Shown here piece by piece: positions 1 through 7,598 of a stretch of DNA of 16,394 bases (position 1 is the first letter of the stretch; each line of letters starts with the position of its first letter). The notes under the pieces were generated by a model that had not been told where the DNA came from, ran no database searches, and saw nothing but the letters and a program-made list of their open reading frames with translations. A program made the translations under genes and the position numbers. The DNA is from Phycisphaerae bacterium (lineage in GTDB: Bacteria; Planctomycetota; Phycisphaerae; Tepidisphaerales; Tepidisphaeraceae): the NCBI GenBank assembly GCA_014380825.1, contig JACMJD010000652.1, positions 1-16,394 on the forward strand. The letters are read 5' to 3'.

Positions 1-2071
1 CTCGGCGGCATACGGGGAGATCCAGCGGATTATCCGTGAGGTCGAGCCGCCGAAGCCTAGCACACGGCTGAGCAGCAACACCGATACTCTCGCGAGTGTC
101 GCGGCGCAGCGCCGAATCGAGCCCCGCAAGCTCGGCACGCTTGTTCGCGGCGAGCTCGACTGGATCGTGATGAAGGCGCTGGAGAAAGATCGCCAGCGCC
201 GCTACGAAACGGCGAACGGCCTGATGATGGACGTGCGTCGGTATCTTTCCGGCGAAGCGATCGTCGCGGCGCCGCCCAGCACGTTATATCGCGCCAGGAA
301 ATTCATCCGCCGCAATCGCGTGATGGTGACTGCGGGCGGTGCAGTGGCGCTCGCGTTGGTGTTGGGCTTTGCGGGCACCGCGTGGCAAGCTCAGCGCGCC
401 GCAGTGCAGCGCGACGACGCCATCGCCGCGCGCGAGAGCGAAAAGCAGCAGCGTCTCGCTGCCGATGCCGAGCGCGTCAAGGCTGAGAAGATCGCCGAGT
501 TCATGTCCGACACGCTCAACGGCGTCGGTCCGAGCGTGGCCAAGGGTCGCGACATCACCATGCTCAAGGAGATGATGGACGCCGCGGCGACGCGGATTGA
601 GAAGGGCGAGCTCAAATCCGCCCCTGACGCCGAGCTGAGCCTGCGCAGCACGATCGGCAAGACCTACGGCGACTTGTCTCTCTACGACGCGTCCCAGCGC
701 ATGCTCGAACCAGCCGTCGCGCTCGCCCGCGCCACGCATCCCGGCGACAGCATCGCTACAGCCGAAGCGCTAACTAATTTCTCGGCGCTGCGAATCGATC
801 GTGGCGATCTGCCCGGCGCTGAGGCGCTGGCGCTTGAATCGCTTGACATGCGCCACAGGCTTTTTCAAGGCGACGACTATCGCGTGACCGTCGGCTTGAA
901 CAACGTCGCCAGCGTGCGGCGTCAGCGCGGCGACCTGGCCAGCGCTGAATCGCTTTACCGCGAATCTTTGGCCATGAGCCGGCGACTTTACAGCGGCGAT
1001 CACACCGAAATCGCCGCCGCACTCAACAACATCGGCAATGTTCTGAACGACCGCGGCGACCAGAAAGGTGCAGTCCCGCTGTTTCGGGAAGCCGTTGAGA
1101 TGTGGAAGCGCCTTTACCCCGGCGATTCACCCAAGGTCGCCACCGGGCTGAGCAACCTTGCAAGCATGCTGGACGATGTCGGCGATCTGGCCGGTGCGGA
1201 AGCGATGTCGCGCGAATCGCTTGAAATGAAAGAGCGGCTCTTTAAAGGCGATCACACGAGCATTGCCATCGGCCTCAACAACCTTGCCTTCCTTTTACAG
1301 CAGCGCGGCAACCTGACCGGCGCTGAAGCGACGCACCGAGAAGCACTCGCGATGCGCAGACGCATGTTTCCCGGCGATCACCATGAAGTGGCCATCAGCC
1401 TGAACAATCTCGGCCAGGTGCTCCGTGATCAAAAGAGATATGACGAAGCCGAGTCGCTCTACAAAGAAGCGCTGGAGATGCGCCGCCGGCTTTTCCCCAC
1501 CGGCCACGCCGACGTGGCGGGCACGCTGAACAATCTCGCAACGCTTTATCTCGCGAAAGACGATTACGCCGCCTCCGAACCGCTCGCCCGCGAAGCGCTG
1601 GAGATGTGGAAGCGCCTCTTCCCCGGCGATTCATCTTATGTCGCCAACGGGCTCAACAACCTCGGCAGCATTCTCCAGGCCCGCGGCGATCTGGTGGGCG
1701 CCGAGTCGCTTTTGCAGGAATCGCTCAGCATGCGAACCCGGCTGTACGGTGCAGACGACGCGCGCACGTATACCTCGATGTACAAACTCGCTTCCGTTCA
1801 AGTTCAGCGCGGCCAATACGCGCATGCGGTCCCGCTCATCGAAGCCGCCATCCCGGGCACCGTCGCGAAACTCGGCCCCACCTCGAACGCAACGCGCAAC
1901 TCCATGGCGTTGGCTGTGCAGCTCTACGAATCCTGGGACACCGCGGAACCGGGAAAGGGTCACGACGCCAAAGCCGCCGAGTGGAAAGCGAAGCTCGAGC
2001 AGCTCAAAGCCGCTACCCAACCCGCTGCGACACAGACTGCGTCCACTCAGCCGTCGACACCCACCCGTTAA
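1..2071 (+). CDS. Ser/Thr protein kinase, C-terminal part, with TM segment and TPR repeats (5' truncated)
   Basis: The reading frame is open from base 2, so the gene enters from the left. The ATG at 167 is internal: the preceding codons give a kinase C-lobe tail (REVEPPKPSTR, then GELDWIVMKALEKDR and RRYETANGL), a signature common in planctomycete Hanks-type kinases. The ATP site and catalytic loop lie outside the window. A hydrophobic segment at about 320-385 (VMVTAGGAVALALVLGF) follows a basic stretch and is a likely single transmembrane helix. It leads into a charged, coiled-coil-prone linker (about 400-620). From about 700 to 1860 there are many 42-residue TPR units with the pattern LNNLGxxLxxxGDxxxAExLxREALEMxxRLFPGD, usually protein-interaction scaffolds. 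The last 20-25 residues are Thr/Pro/Ala-rich. The protein probably phosphorylates partners at the membrane; its substrate is unknown. It converges on an FHA gene, and FHA domains bind phosphothreonine. Family assignment is firm, partners are inferred. Confidence 0.92.
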   Translation, partial: SAAYGEIQRIIREVEPPKPSTRLSSNTDTLASVAAQRRIEPRKLGTLVRGELDWIVMKALEKDRQRRYETANGLMMDVRRYLSGEAIVAAPPSTLYRARKFIRRNRVMVTAGGAVALALVLGFAGTAWQAQRAAVQRDDAIAARESEKQQRLAADAERVKAEKIAEFMSDTLNGVGPSVAKGRDITMLKEMMDAAATRIEKGELKSAPDAELSLRSTIGKTYGDLSLYDASQRMLEPAVALARATHPGDSIATAEALTNFSALRIDRGDLPGAEALALESLDMRHRLFQGDDYRVTVGLNNVASVRRQRGDLASAESLYRESLAMSRRLYSGDHTEIAAALNNIGNVLNDRGDQKGAVPLFREAVEMWKRLYPGDSPKVATGLSNLASMLDDVGDLAGAEAMSRESLEMKERLFKGDHTSIAIGLNNLAFLLQQRGNLTGAEATHREALAMRRRMFPGDHHEVAISLNNLGQVLRDQKRYDEAESLYKEALEMRRRLFPTGHADVAGTLNNLATLYLAKDDYAASEPLAREALEMWKRLFPGDSSYVANGLNNLGSILQARGDLVGAESLLQESLSMRTRLYGADDARTYTSMYKLASVQVQRGQYAHAVPLIEAAIPGTVAKLGPTSNATRNSMALAVQLYESWDTAEPGKGHDAKAAEWKAKLEQLKAATQPAATQTASTQPSTPTR

Positions 2072-2442
2072 AGGCGAATGACGGTTGAGGCCTTGTATTG
2101 ACGACCCGGCCGCACGCCGATCATCGCGCTCTGTGCGTCCGGATAATTGGTGTCGCTGTAGACAATCTGCGTCGCGCCGACGGTAATTTCGTCACCGTTC
2201 TGTAGCGCCGTCTCGCCAACCATTCGTACGCCGTTGATTAGCACGCCATTGGCGCTGCCAGCGTCGATGGCGACGTGCTTGCCGTCACCGTCTGCACGGA
2301 TTCGCAAGTGATCACGCGAGACCAGCGGATCAATGATCTGGAAAGTGCATTGCTCGTCGCGACCGATTTCGACGAGCCGGTGCGCCGAGAGCGCGAAATG
2401 TGCACCGGTCGCCGGCCCTTCCACAACGACGAGGCATGCCAT
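2068..2442 (-). CDS. FHA-domain protein
   Basis: This 124-residue protein is essentially one forkhead-associated domain, a phosphothreonine-peptide binding fold. The diagnostic positions are present: G27-R28 in EIGRDEQC, S42-R43-x-H45 in LVSRDHLRI, and N65-G66 plus N70-G71 in SANGVLING. There is no signal peptide or TM segment, so it is probably cytoplasmic. A Shine-Dalgarno-like GAGAGGA (top-strand 2451-2457) sits 8 bases before the ATG at 2442. Its stop overlaps the stop of the convergent TPR kinase, sharing TTAA at 2068-2071, so there is no room for a terminator between them. The pairing with a Ser/Thr kinase suggests that it reads that kinase's phosphorylation, which is inference from context. 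The C-terminal tail of about 25 residues after the domain has no recognisable motif. Confidence 0.9.
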   Translation of the reverse strand: MACLVVVEGPATGAHFALSAHRLVEIGRDEQCTFQIIDPLVSRDHLRIRADGDGKHVAIDAGSANGVLINGVRMVGETALQNGDEITVGATQIVYSDTNYPDAQSAMIGVRPGRQYKASTVIRL

Positions 2443-2662
2443 GAGCGTATTCCTCTCACAAGGGTTTCTTCGTCACCAGATGATACTGCATCACGTGTCG
2501 AGGTGTTACGCCGTGGCGGGATCGAACCACGCGAACCGCACGGGCCTCTCGGAATTCCACGCAAATCCTGTCGCACGACCTGAGCGCACGTCGCTTGGAG
2601 GCTGAACCCGCGAAGGTCGTGGGTGAGGATTGAAATCTGGAATCCTTGAGAAGGAGATCGTA
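2443..2662. other. Intergenic region between divergent FHA and aminopeptidase genes
   Basis: About 220 bases between two divergent starts, so it should hold both promoters. I see no convincing -35/-10 pair. The Shine-Dalgarno sites are clear: GAGAGGA on the minus strand at 2451-2457 for the FHA gene and AAGGAGA at 2651-2657 for the aminopeptidase gene. A tRNA T-loop-like string on the minus strand (near 2513-2530) has no partner arms. Confidence 0.5.
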
Positions 2663-3831
2663 ATGCGATGGACGAAATTGTATCCCGCGGCGTTGTGCAC
2701 TGGCGTTCTGGCCTCGAGTTTCGCTCTGGCTGGTGTGCTGAACAATACGAGCGTGACGGCGCGCACGCTCGTGACACAGGCGGCCAACATTAAGAAAGGC
2801 GACAAAGTGTTGGTGTCGGGTCGGCCGAGCGACATCGCGCTCCTGGAGAGCGTCGCGGTGGAAGTGCGCAAGAAAGGCGTTCCCGATCGTGACGCTCACC
2901 GCTGATCAGATGGCCCGCCGAATGTTCGACGAAGTGCCGGCGGAACTTGATAGCCAGACCGATGAATTCGGTCTGAAGCTCGCTTGCATTGTCGATGCGA
3001 CGATCACGGTGGAATCCACGCAGAATCCGGGGTTGTTCGCCGACGCATCGCCGGAACGCATGGCCGCGCGCGCCAATGCGGGCACGCCGGTGTTCGAGAC
3101 ATGGTTGAAGAACAACTGCGCCAGGTTGCGCTCGGCAACGGATTGTTCCCCAGCGAAGCGACGGCGAAGCAATTTGGAATGTCGCTCGAACAACTTTCCG
3201 AGACTTTCTGGAGCGGCGTTAACGTCGACTACGCCGCTTTGCAGGCGACCGGCGCGAAGGTCAAGAACATGTTCGAGAATGGCAAGCAGGTGCGGATCAC
3301 CAATCCGAACGGGACCGATCTGTCGTTCGCCATCCAGAGCCGGCCGGTGTTTGTGTCGGACGGCGTGATCTCCGACGAGGACAAAGCCGAGGGCGGCGCA
3401 GCGTGCATGGTGTGGCTGCCGGCAGGCGAAGTCTACACGACTCCCGCCGCGGGAACGGCGACGGGTCGGATCGTGTTCGATCGCGTGCAGTTCATGGGCA
3501 AGGACGTCACCGGCGTGAGCATCGTATTGAAGAATGGCAGGGTGACTTCGATGACTGGTGGCGCTGGATTTGACGCGATCAAAGCGCAATACGACGCCGC
3601 CGGTCCGGGCAAGGATGAGCTCGCGGTCTTCGACATCGGGATCAACCCGGCGGTGAAGGCGACACCGAAGCTGTTGTCGTCCCCGCCGGAATGGTCTCGC
3701 TGAGCATCGGCGGCAACGCTTGGGCCGGCGGCGCGAACGATAGTTCGTATTTCTTCGGCGGATTCATTCCCGGCAGTACGGTGACAATCGACGGCGACAC
3801 GCTTATCGAGTACGGAACGCTCAAGCACTGA
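2663..3831 (+). pseudogene. M29-like aminopeptidase, exported, interrupted by three frameshifts
   Basis: The start ATG at 2663 has AAGGAGA 5 bases upstream and opens a signal peptide (MRWTKLYPAALCTGVLASSFALA). Homology then continues across three frames. Frame 2 runs to about 2878 (IKKGDKVLVSGRPSD, VRKKG). Frame 3 runs from about 2880 to 3118 (FPIVTLTADQMARRMFDEVP, ANAGTPVFETWLKNN). Frame 2 resumes to about 3670 (RQVALGNGLFPSEATAKQFG, FWSGVNVDYAALQ, PAGEVYTTP, GRIVFDRVQFMG). Frame 1 then runs to the stop at 3829-3831 (VVVPAGMVSLSIGGNAWAGG, PGSTVTIDG). The breaks fit a 2-base loss, a 1-base loss and a 1-base loss. The reconstructed protein of about 390 residues resembles the exported M29-like aminopeptidases of planctomycetes. 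As it stands, only fragments would be made. Either it is a recent pseudogene or the assembly has three indels here; all other genes in the window are intact, which favours a real pseudogene. Confidence 0.7.
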
Positions 3832-3857
3832 GTTCCGCACATTTTAGAATAGACGAG

Positions 3858-3900
3858 AAGTGCGTCCGAGTGCAGAACATTCGGACGCACTTCCATTTTT
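3858..3900 (+). terminator. Rho-independent terminator after the aminopeptidase gene
   Basis: A perfect 12-bp stem (AAGTGCGTCCGA at 3858-3869, TCGGACGCACTT at 3881-3892) with an 11-base loop is followed by CCATTTTT. It lies 27 bases after the reconstructed stop codon, in the correct orientation for a plus-strand terminator. Confidence 0.88.
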
Positions 3901-3959
3901 CCCTGACTAGGCACGGTGACCGAGCCGATTGCATTCCGCTTCAATGTCTCCGCAGGAAC

Positions 3960-3996
3960 GCAGGAAAAGTTCAATTGGTGTCCTGTCGCCCCGATT
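3960..3996. repeat. Direct repeat, left copy, flanking the AraC relic and sensor kinase
   Basis: This 37-base segment matches 7537-7572 in the same orientation with one single-base gap and four substitutions, all transitions. The shared core includes AAAAGTTCAA, TGGTGTC and CCGATT. It could be a dispersed intergenic element or the footprint of an insertion. Confidence 0.75.
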
Positions 3997-4112
3997 TGAC
4001 AAGACGAAACCTACAATGAGCAGGTTTCTGTTTACACCCCTTTGCCGTTTATTGCAGCACGCGGCGCGGTTCAACGAATCGTGACGATCTCATCGGAATA
4101 TAACGACTTATG

Positions 4113-4290
4113 TCGAGCGTGTGACGGGATTTGAACTAGCCGACGCTATACATCCCGGTGAAGCGAATTCGCGCGGCCGTTGTAGGATCCCCACCAGCCG
4201 ACGCGCCTCCTGAACCTGAATCTGCTCTTGGAACTGCAACGGACTGAGGGTGGCGACCGCTTTGAAGTGCGCGGGGAACCCGCGAGGCTC
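4113..4290 (-). pseudogene. Relic of an AraC-family transcriptional regulator (C-terminal HTH region)
   Basis: On the minus strand, 4269 down to 4192 encodes HFKAVATLSPLQFQEQ followed by VQEARRLV. This matches the first HTH end and linker of AraC-type regulators (consensus HFKAVTxxSPLQFQKxxRLQEARRL). After a deletion of roughly a dozen residues and a frame change, 4190 to 4113 gives GSYNG..NSLHRDV, a stop codon, then RRLVQIPSHAR. That aligns to the second HTH and tail of the family (GYxSxSQFxREYRRLFGxPPxRD) with an in-frame stop where sequence should continue. The stretch upstream (to about 4392) is open but only weakly similar to the helices that should precede it, so it probably carries another deletion. 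No functional protein is expected. It was presumably a regulator of a gene no longer present, or one near the kinase. Confidence 0.6.
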
Positions 4291-4463
4291 TTCCCAACCA
4301 CGGGCGATTGATTCCCAGATCCGCTCATCGCAGCCCCGAGTAGCCCGCCGAACATTCATCGACGCGCTTTGGTTCGCGAAAGGCTGAAACATGCTGACAG
4401 CCCCGCATCTGCGAGGTAACCTAGGCTCGCACGGCAGTCACCCGTCAGGAGGAAAAGAAGCCG

Positions 4464-7397
4464 GTGGATGAAGGACCAAATTTGTTACCGATCGCCACCG
4501 GTAGTGCGGACACGAGTGCCCGTTCGCGCCAGGCCGCTTCCCATTCAGCGACGAATGCTGCCGATCGTCGATTCCTGGCTTTCGCCAAGGCTAGCAGCGG
4601 CGTATTCTTCCAAATGAACTCCGACTGGTCGGAGATGCAGCCGCTTGACGGTCGAGGTTTGGTCGCTAGCAATGATGTGCCCGCTCGCGATTGGATGGTG
4701 CGGAACGTCCCCCAATCTGAGCATGAAGTGATCCGCGAGCGGATCGCCCAGAGCATCCGAGACAACAGCGTTTTCGAGTTGGAACATCGTGTCTTTCGCG
4801 CGGATGGGACGATCGGCTGGACGTATTCGCGTGCGGTTGCGATCACCGACGATACCGGCAGGATCACCGAATGGGTGGGCACCGCTACGGACATCACTGA
4901 CCGGAAGCGGGCCGAGCTCGTCGTGCGAGACAATGAGGCAAAGTTCCGCCAATTGGCGGACGCGATGCCGCAGATTGTCTGGGCGGCTCGTCCGGATGGG
5001 ACGCTTGACTACTATAACCGCCGCTGGTTTGAGTACATTGGCGTTCCTGACGAGCAGTTCGGAGATGCAGCTGATTGGGCACAATACGTTCATCCTGATG
5101 ACATCGGCCGTGTATCGGCGATGTGGGCGATATCGCTGAGCACGGGTGACCCTTATGGCCTAGAGTTTCGTGTCCGCAACACTTTAGGCGTGTACCGCTG
5201 GTTCCTCGTACGAGCGCAGGCGGTGCGAAATGAGGTCGGTACCATTGTCCGCTGGTTCGGCACGTGTACGGACATCGAGGGCCGGAAGAGTTCTGAAGCT
5301 CGAGACCGATTCCTAATTGATCTTGATGATGCAGTTCGCCCGCTGACGGATGCTGCCGCCATCACGTCAACCTATGCGCGGCTTCTCGGCGAGCATTTAG
5401 CGGCTGACCGCTGCGCCTACGCGGATGTGGAGGCCGACCAAGATACTTTCAATCTGACCGGTGACTACAACGCGGAGGGCGTGTCCAGCATCGTCGGCCG
5501 CTACACGTTCACGCAGTTCGGTCAAGAGGTCCTTCGCCTGATGCGCGCCGATGAGCCATACGTGGTCGAAGACATAGACTTTCACGATCCGCCGCCCGAG
5601 GACACCGCCGCGTATCGTGCCACCATGATCCAAGCCGTGATCTGCGTGCCGCTGCACAAGGATAGGCGCTTTGTCGCCGCGATGGCAGTTCACCAACGCG
5701 TGCGACGCTCGTGGTCGGCGGAGGAAGTGGAGTTGGTGCGACACGTCGCTAGCCGCTGTTGGGAATCAATTGAGCGCGCCAGAATTGAACGGACGTTGCG
5801 GGAAAGCGAGGAGCGATTGGCTTTCTCGATCGCGGCGGGGGACCTGGGTACGTTCTTCTGCCCGATGCCGCTAGGCCTTATTGTCTGGAATGCCAAGTGC
5901 AAAGAACACTTCTGGTTGCCGGAAGATGCGGACGTGGATTTCGACCGTTTCTATGCCATCCTGCACCCCGAGGACCGGGAACGAACGCGCAAAGCCGTCG
6001 AACTCGCTGTTTTCAGCCGTGAGGGCTATGACATTGAATACAGGACCGTTTCACCTGACGGACGGATTCGTTGGGTTCGGGCTAAAGGGCGTGCCTATTA
6101 CGGAGCTGATGGTAATCCGACGCGGTTTGATGGCGTGACGTTGGACATCACGGACAGAAAGTTGGCCGAGGCTGAACGCCAGACGCTTTTGGAAAGCGAG
6201 CGTGCCGCCCGGTCCGAGGCAGAACATGCGGGCCGCATGAAGGACGAGTTTCTTGCGACCCTCAGCCACGAGCTTCGCACGCCACTGAATGCGGTGCTCG
6301 GCTGGTCGCAGATCATGCAAACGTCGGACGACCCCGCAGATTTGGCGCAGGGGCTGGAAGTGATTGAACGCAATGCGCGGGCACAGGCACAGATTATCGA
6401 TGACCTTCTCGATATGAGCCGCATCATCAGCGGTAAGGTCCGACTGGACTTGCAGCGTCTGGACCTGTCGTCGGTCGTGCAGGCCGCGGTCGAAACAGCT
6501 CGCCCGACAGCCGACGCTAAGGGGGTCCGGCTGGGGTCAGCGATCGACCCATTGCGCGGCGTCGAGGTCAGCGGCGACGCGAGCCGGCTGCAACAAGTAA
6601 TGTGGAACCTGCTCACCAATGCCATTAAGTTCACGCCAAAAGGTGGTCGTGTACAGGTGATACTTGAACGCGTGGAATCGCACCTGGAGATCAGCGTGAT
6701 CGACACGGGTGAAGGTATCCTTCCCGAATTCCTGCCGCACGTCTTCGACCGCTTCCGCCAGGCCGACGCCTCCACAACTCGTAAATACGGCGGATTGGGT
6801 TTAGGCCTATCCATCGTTAAACAACTGGTGGAATTGCACGGCGGATCGATCCGCGCCAAAAGTGGCGGTCGCGGCCTGGGCGCGACATTTCATGTTTCTC
6901 TGCCGATGACGGTGCTCCACAGCGATCTTGAAAATGAAACACCTAGGCGGCACCCCAGTGCAAATTCGGCGCTCTCGCGTGTGCCCGATCCGTCGGTGAG
7001 CATTGAAGGCGTTCGGGTCCTGGTAGTCGATGACGAACCTGACGCGCGAAATCTCGTCCAACGGCTGCTGGAAGATCACGGAGCCGTCGTTTCCACGGCA
7101 GGTTCTGCCCTGGAAGCGATTCAATTGCTCAAACAGGGACGCTTCGATGTCTTGTGCTCGGACGTGGGGATGCCTGAGAACGACGGCTACGAATTGATCC
7201 GGCGTGTCCGTCGCCTTGGTCGAGGAAACGGCGGGGACATTCCTGCAATCGCTTTGACCGCTTACGCACGGGCAGAGGATCGCATGAAGGCTGTGGCCGC
7301 CGGGTTCCTGATGCACGTAGCCAAACCCGTTGAGCCGGCGGAACTAATCACAATGGTCGCGGGTGCTGCTGGACGGACGGCACCGGATGAATCGTGA
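4464..7397 (+). CDS. Hybrid sensor histidine kinase (PAS-PAS-GAF-PAS-HisKA-HATPase-REC)
   Basis: A 977-residue multi-sensor kinase without a predicted signal peptide or TM segment, hence probably cytoplasmic. The GTG start at 4464 follows AGGAGG (4447-4452); a nearby ATG at 4468 is out of frame. Domains: PAS about 35-148 (ends TDITDRKRAE), PAS about 160-282, GAF about 283-435, PAS about 445-570 (ends LDITDRKLAE). HisKA starts at about 592, with the H-box SHELRTPLN and phospho-accepting H602. The HATPase has N719 in NLLTNAIKFTP, the G1 box at D747 (DTGEGI) and the G2 box GLGLGLSIV. The C-terminal receiver begins near 850, with acidic pair D856/D857 and phospho-acceptor D900 in CSDVGMP. All catalytic residues are present, so it should autophosphorylate and pass phosphate to its own REC domain. 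No output regulator or Hpt gene is adjacent, and the ligand is unknown. It lies with an AraC relic between two copies of a repeat. Confidence 0.95.
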   Translation: MDEGPNLLPIATGSADTSARSRQAASHSATNAADRRFLAFAKASSGVFFQMNSDWSEMQPLDGRGLVASNDVPARDWMVRNVPQSEHEVIRERIAQSIRDNSVFELEHRVFRADGTIGWTYSRAVAITDDTGRITEWVGTATDITDRKRAELVVRDNEAKFRQLADAMPQIVWAARPDGTLDYYNRRWFEYIGVPDEQFGDAADWAQYVHPDDIGRVSAMWAISLSTGDPYGLEFRVRNTLGVYRWFLVRAQAVRNEVGTIVRWFGTCTDIEGRKSSEARDRFLIDLDDAVRPLTDAAAITSTYARLLGEHLAADRCAYADVEADQDTFNLTGDYNAEGVSSIVGRYTFTQFGQEVLRLMRADEPYVVEDIDFHDPPPEDTAAYRATMIQAVICVPLHKDRRFVAAMAVHQRVRRSWSAEEVELVRHVASRCWESIERARIERTLRESEERLAFSIAAGDLGTFFCPMPLGLIVWNAKCKEHFWLPEDADVDFDRFYAILHPEDRERTRKAVELAVFSREGYDIEYRTVSPDGRIRWVRAKGRAYYGADGNPTRFDGVTLDITDRKLAEAERQTLLESERAARSEAEHAGRMKDEFLATLSHELRTPLNAVLGWSQIMQTSDDPADLAQGLEVIERNARAQAQIIDDLLDMSRIISGKVRLDLQRLDLSSVVQAAVETARPTADAKGVRLGSAIDPLRGVEVSGDASRLQQVMWNLLTNAIKFTPKGGRVQVILERVESHLEISVIDTGEGILPEFLPHVFDRFRQADASTTRKYGGLGLGLSIVKQLVELHGGSIRAKSGGRGLGATFHVSLPMTVLHSDLENETPRRHPSANSALSRVPDPSVSIEGVRVLVVDDEPDARNLVQRLLEDHGAVVSTAGSALEAIQLLKQGRFDVLCSDVGMPENDGYELIRRVRRLGRGNGGDIPAIALTAYARAEDRMKAVAAGFLMHVAKPVEPAELITMVAGAAGRTAPDES

Positions 7398-7598
7398 AAA
7401 TGTGCAGCAATACTCTTTTCCTGCCGGCCCGCTTACCAGGTCCGAATACTTTCCTGAACGGGCAAGTAAACGATTAGTCCCGCGATTTTCGTTCATCGAG
7501 CATACCAGGCAACACCCTTATTTCTGAGCAAAGAGCGCAGAAAAGTTCAACTGGTGTCTTGTCACTCCGATTCGGTTTTCACATCGTCGGCGGAATCT
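7398..7598. other. Intergenic region between convergent sensor kinase and glycoside hydrolase genes
   Basis: About 200 bases with no gene. It contains a nested imperfect hairpin (GCCCG 7427-7431 with CGGGC 7459-7463, and inner CAGG 7437-7440 with CCTG 7453-7456) that may end kinase transcription, although no T-run follows. It also contains the right copy of the flanking repeat. Confidence 0.45.
7537..7572. repeat. Direct repeat, right copy
   Basis: The partner of 3960-3996, in the same orientation, with 32 of 36 aligned bases identical plus one gap. It lies 27 bases beyond the 3' end of the minus-strand glycoside hydrolase gene. On the minus strand both copies read as a GACACCA..TTGAACTTTT string. 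Confidence 0.75.

Larger units (their letters stand above)
3832..4463. other. Non-coding stretch of about 630 bp upstream of the sensor kinase
   Basis: No intact gene lies here. From left to right it holds the aminopeptidase terminator (3858-3900), one copy of a repeat also found downstream of the kinase (3960-3996), and a small hairpin with a 7-bp stem (GAAACCT 4006-4012, AGGTTTC 4022-4028). It also holds a decayed AraC-type regulator on the minus strand (4113-4290) and the kinase Shine-Dalgarno AGGAGG (4447-4452). I see no confident kinase promoter. Confidence 0.6.

Noticed and set aside
167..2071. ATG at 167 as the start of the kinase/TPR gene
   Set aside because: The frame is open to the window edge and the upstream codons encode conserved kinase C-lobe sequence, so this Met is internal and the gene is truncated.
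2505..2560. tRNA-like T-loop on the minus strand (GGTTCGATCCCGCC)
   Set aside because: No matching T-stem, acceptor stem or anticodon arm can be drawn in the surrounding 80 bases.
4110..4140. tRNA-like string (TTCAAATCCC on the minus strand)
   Set aside because: The stem bases do not pair, no cloverleaf can be made, and the segment aligns better with the end of the AraC relic.
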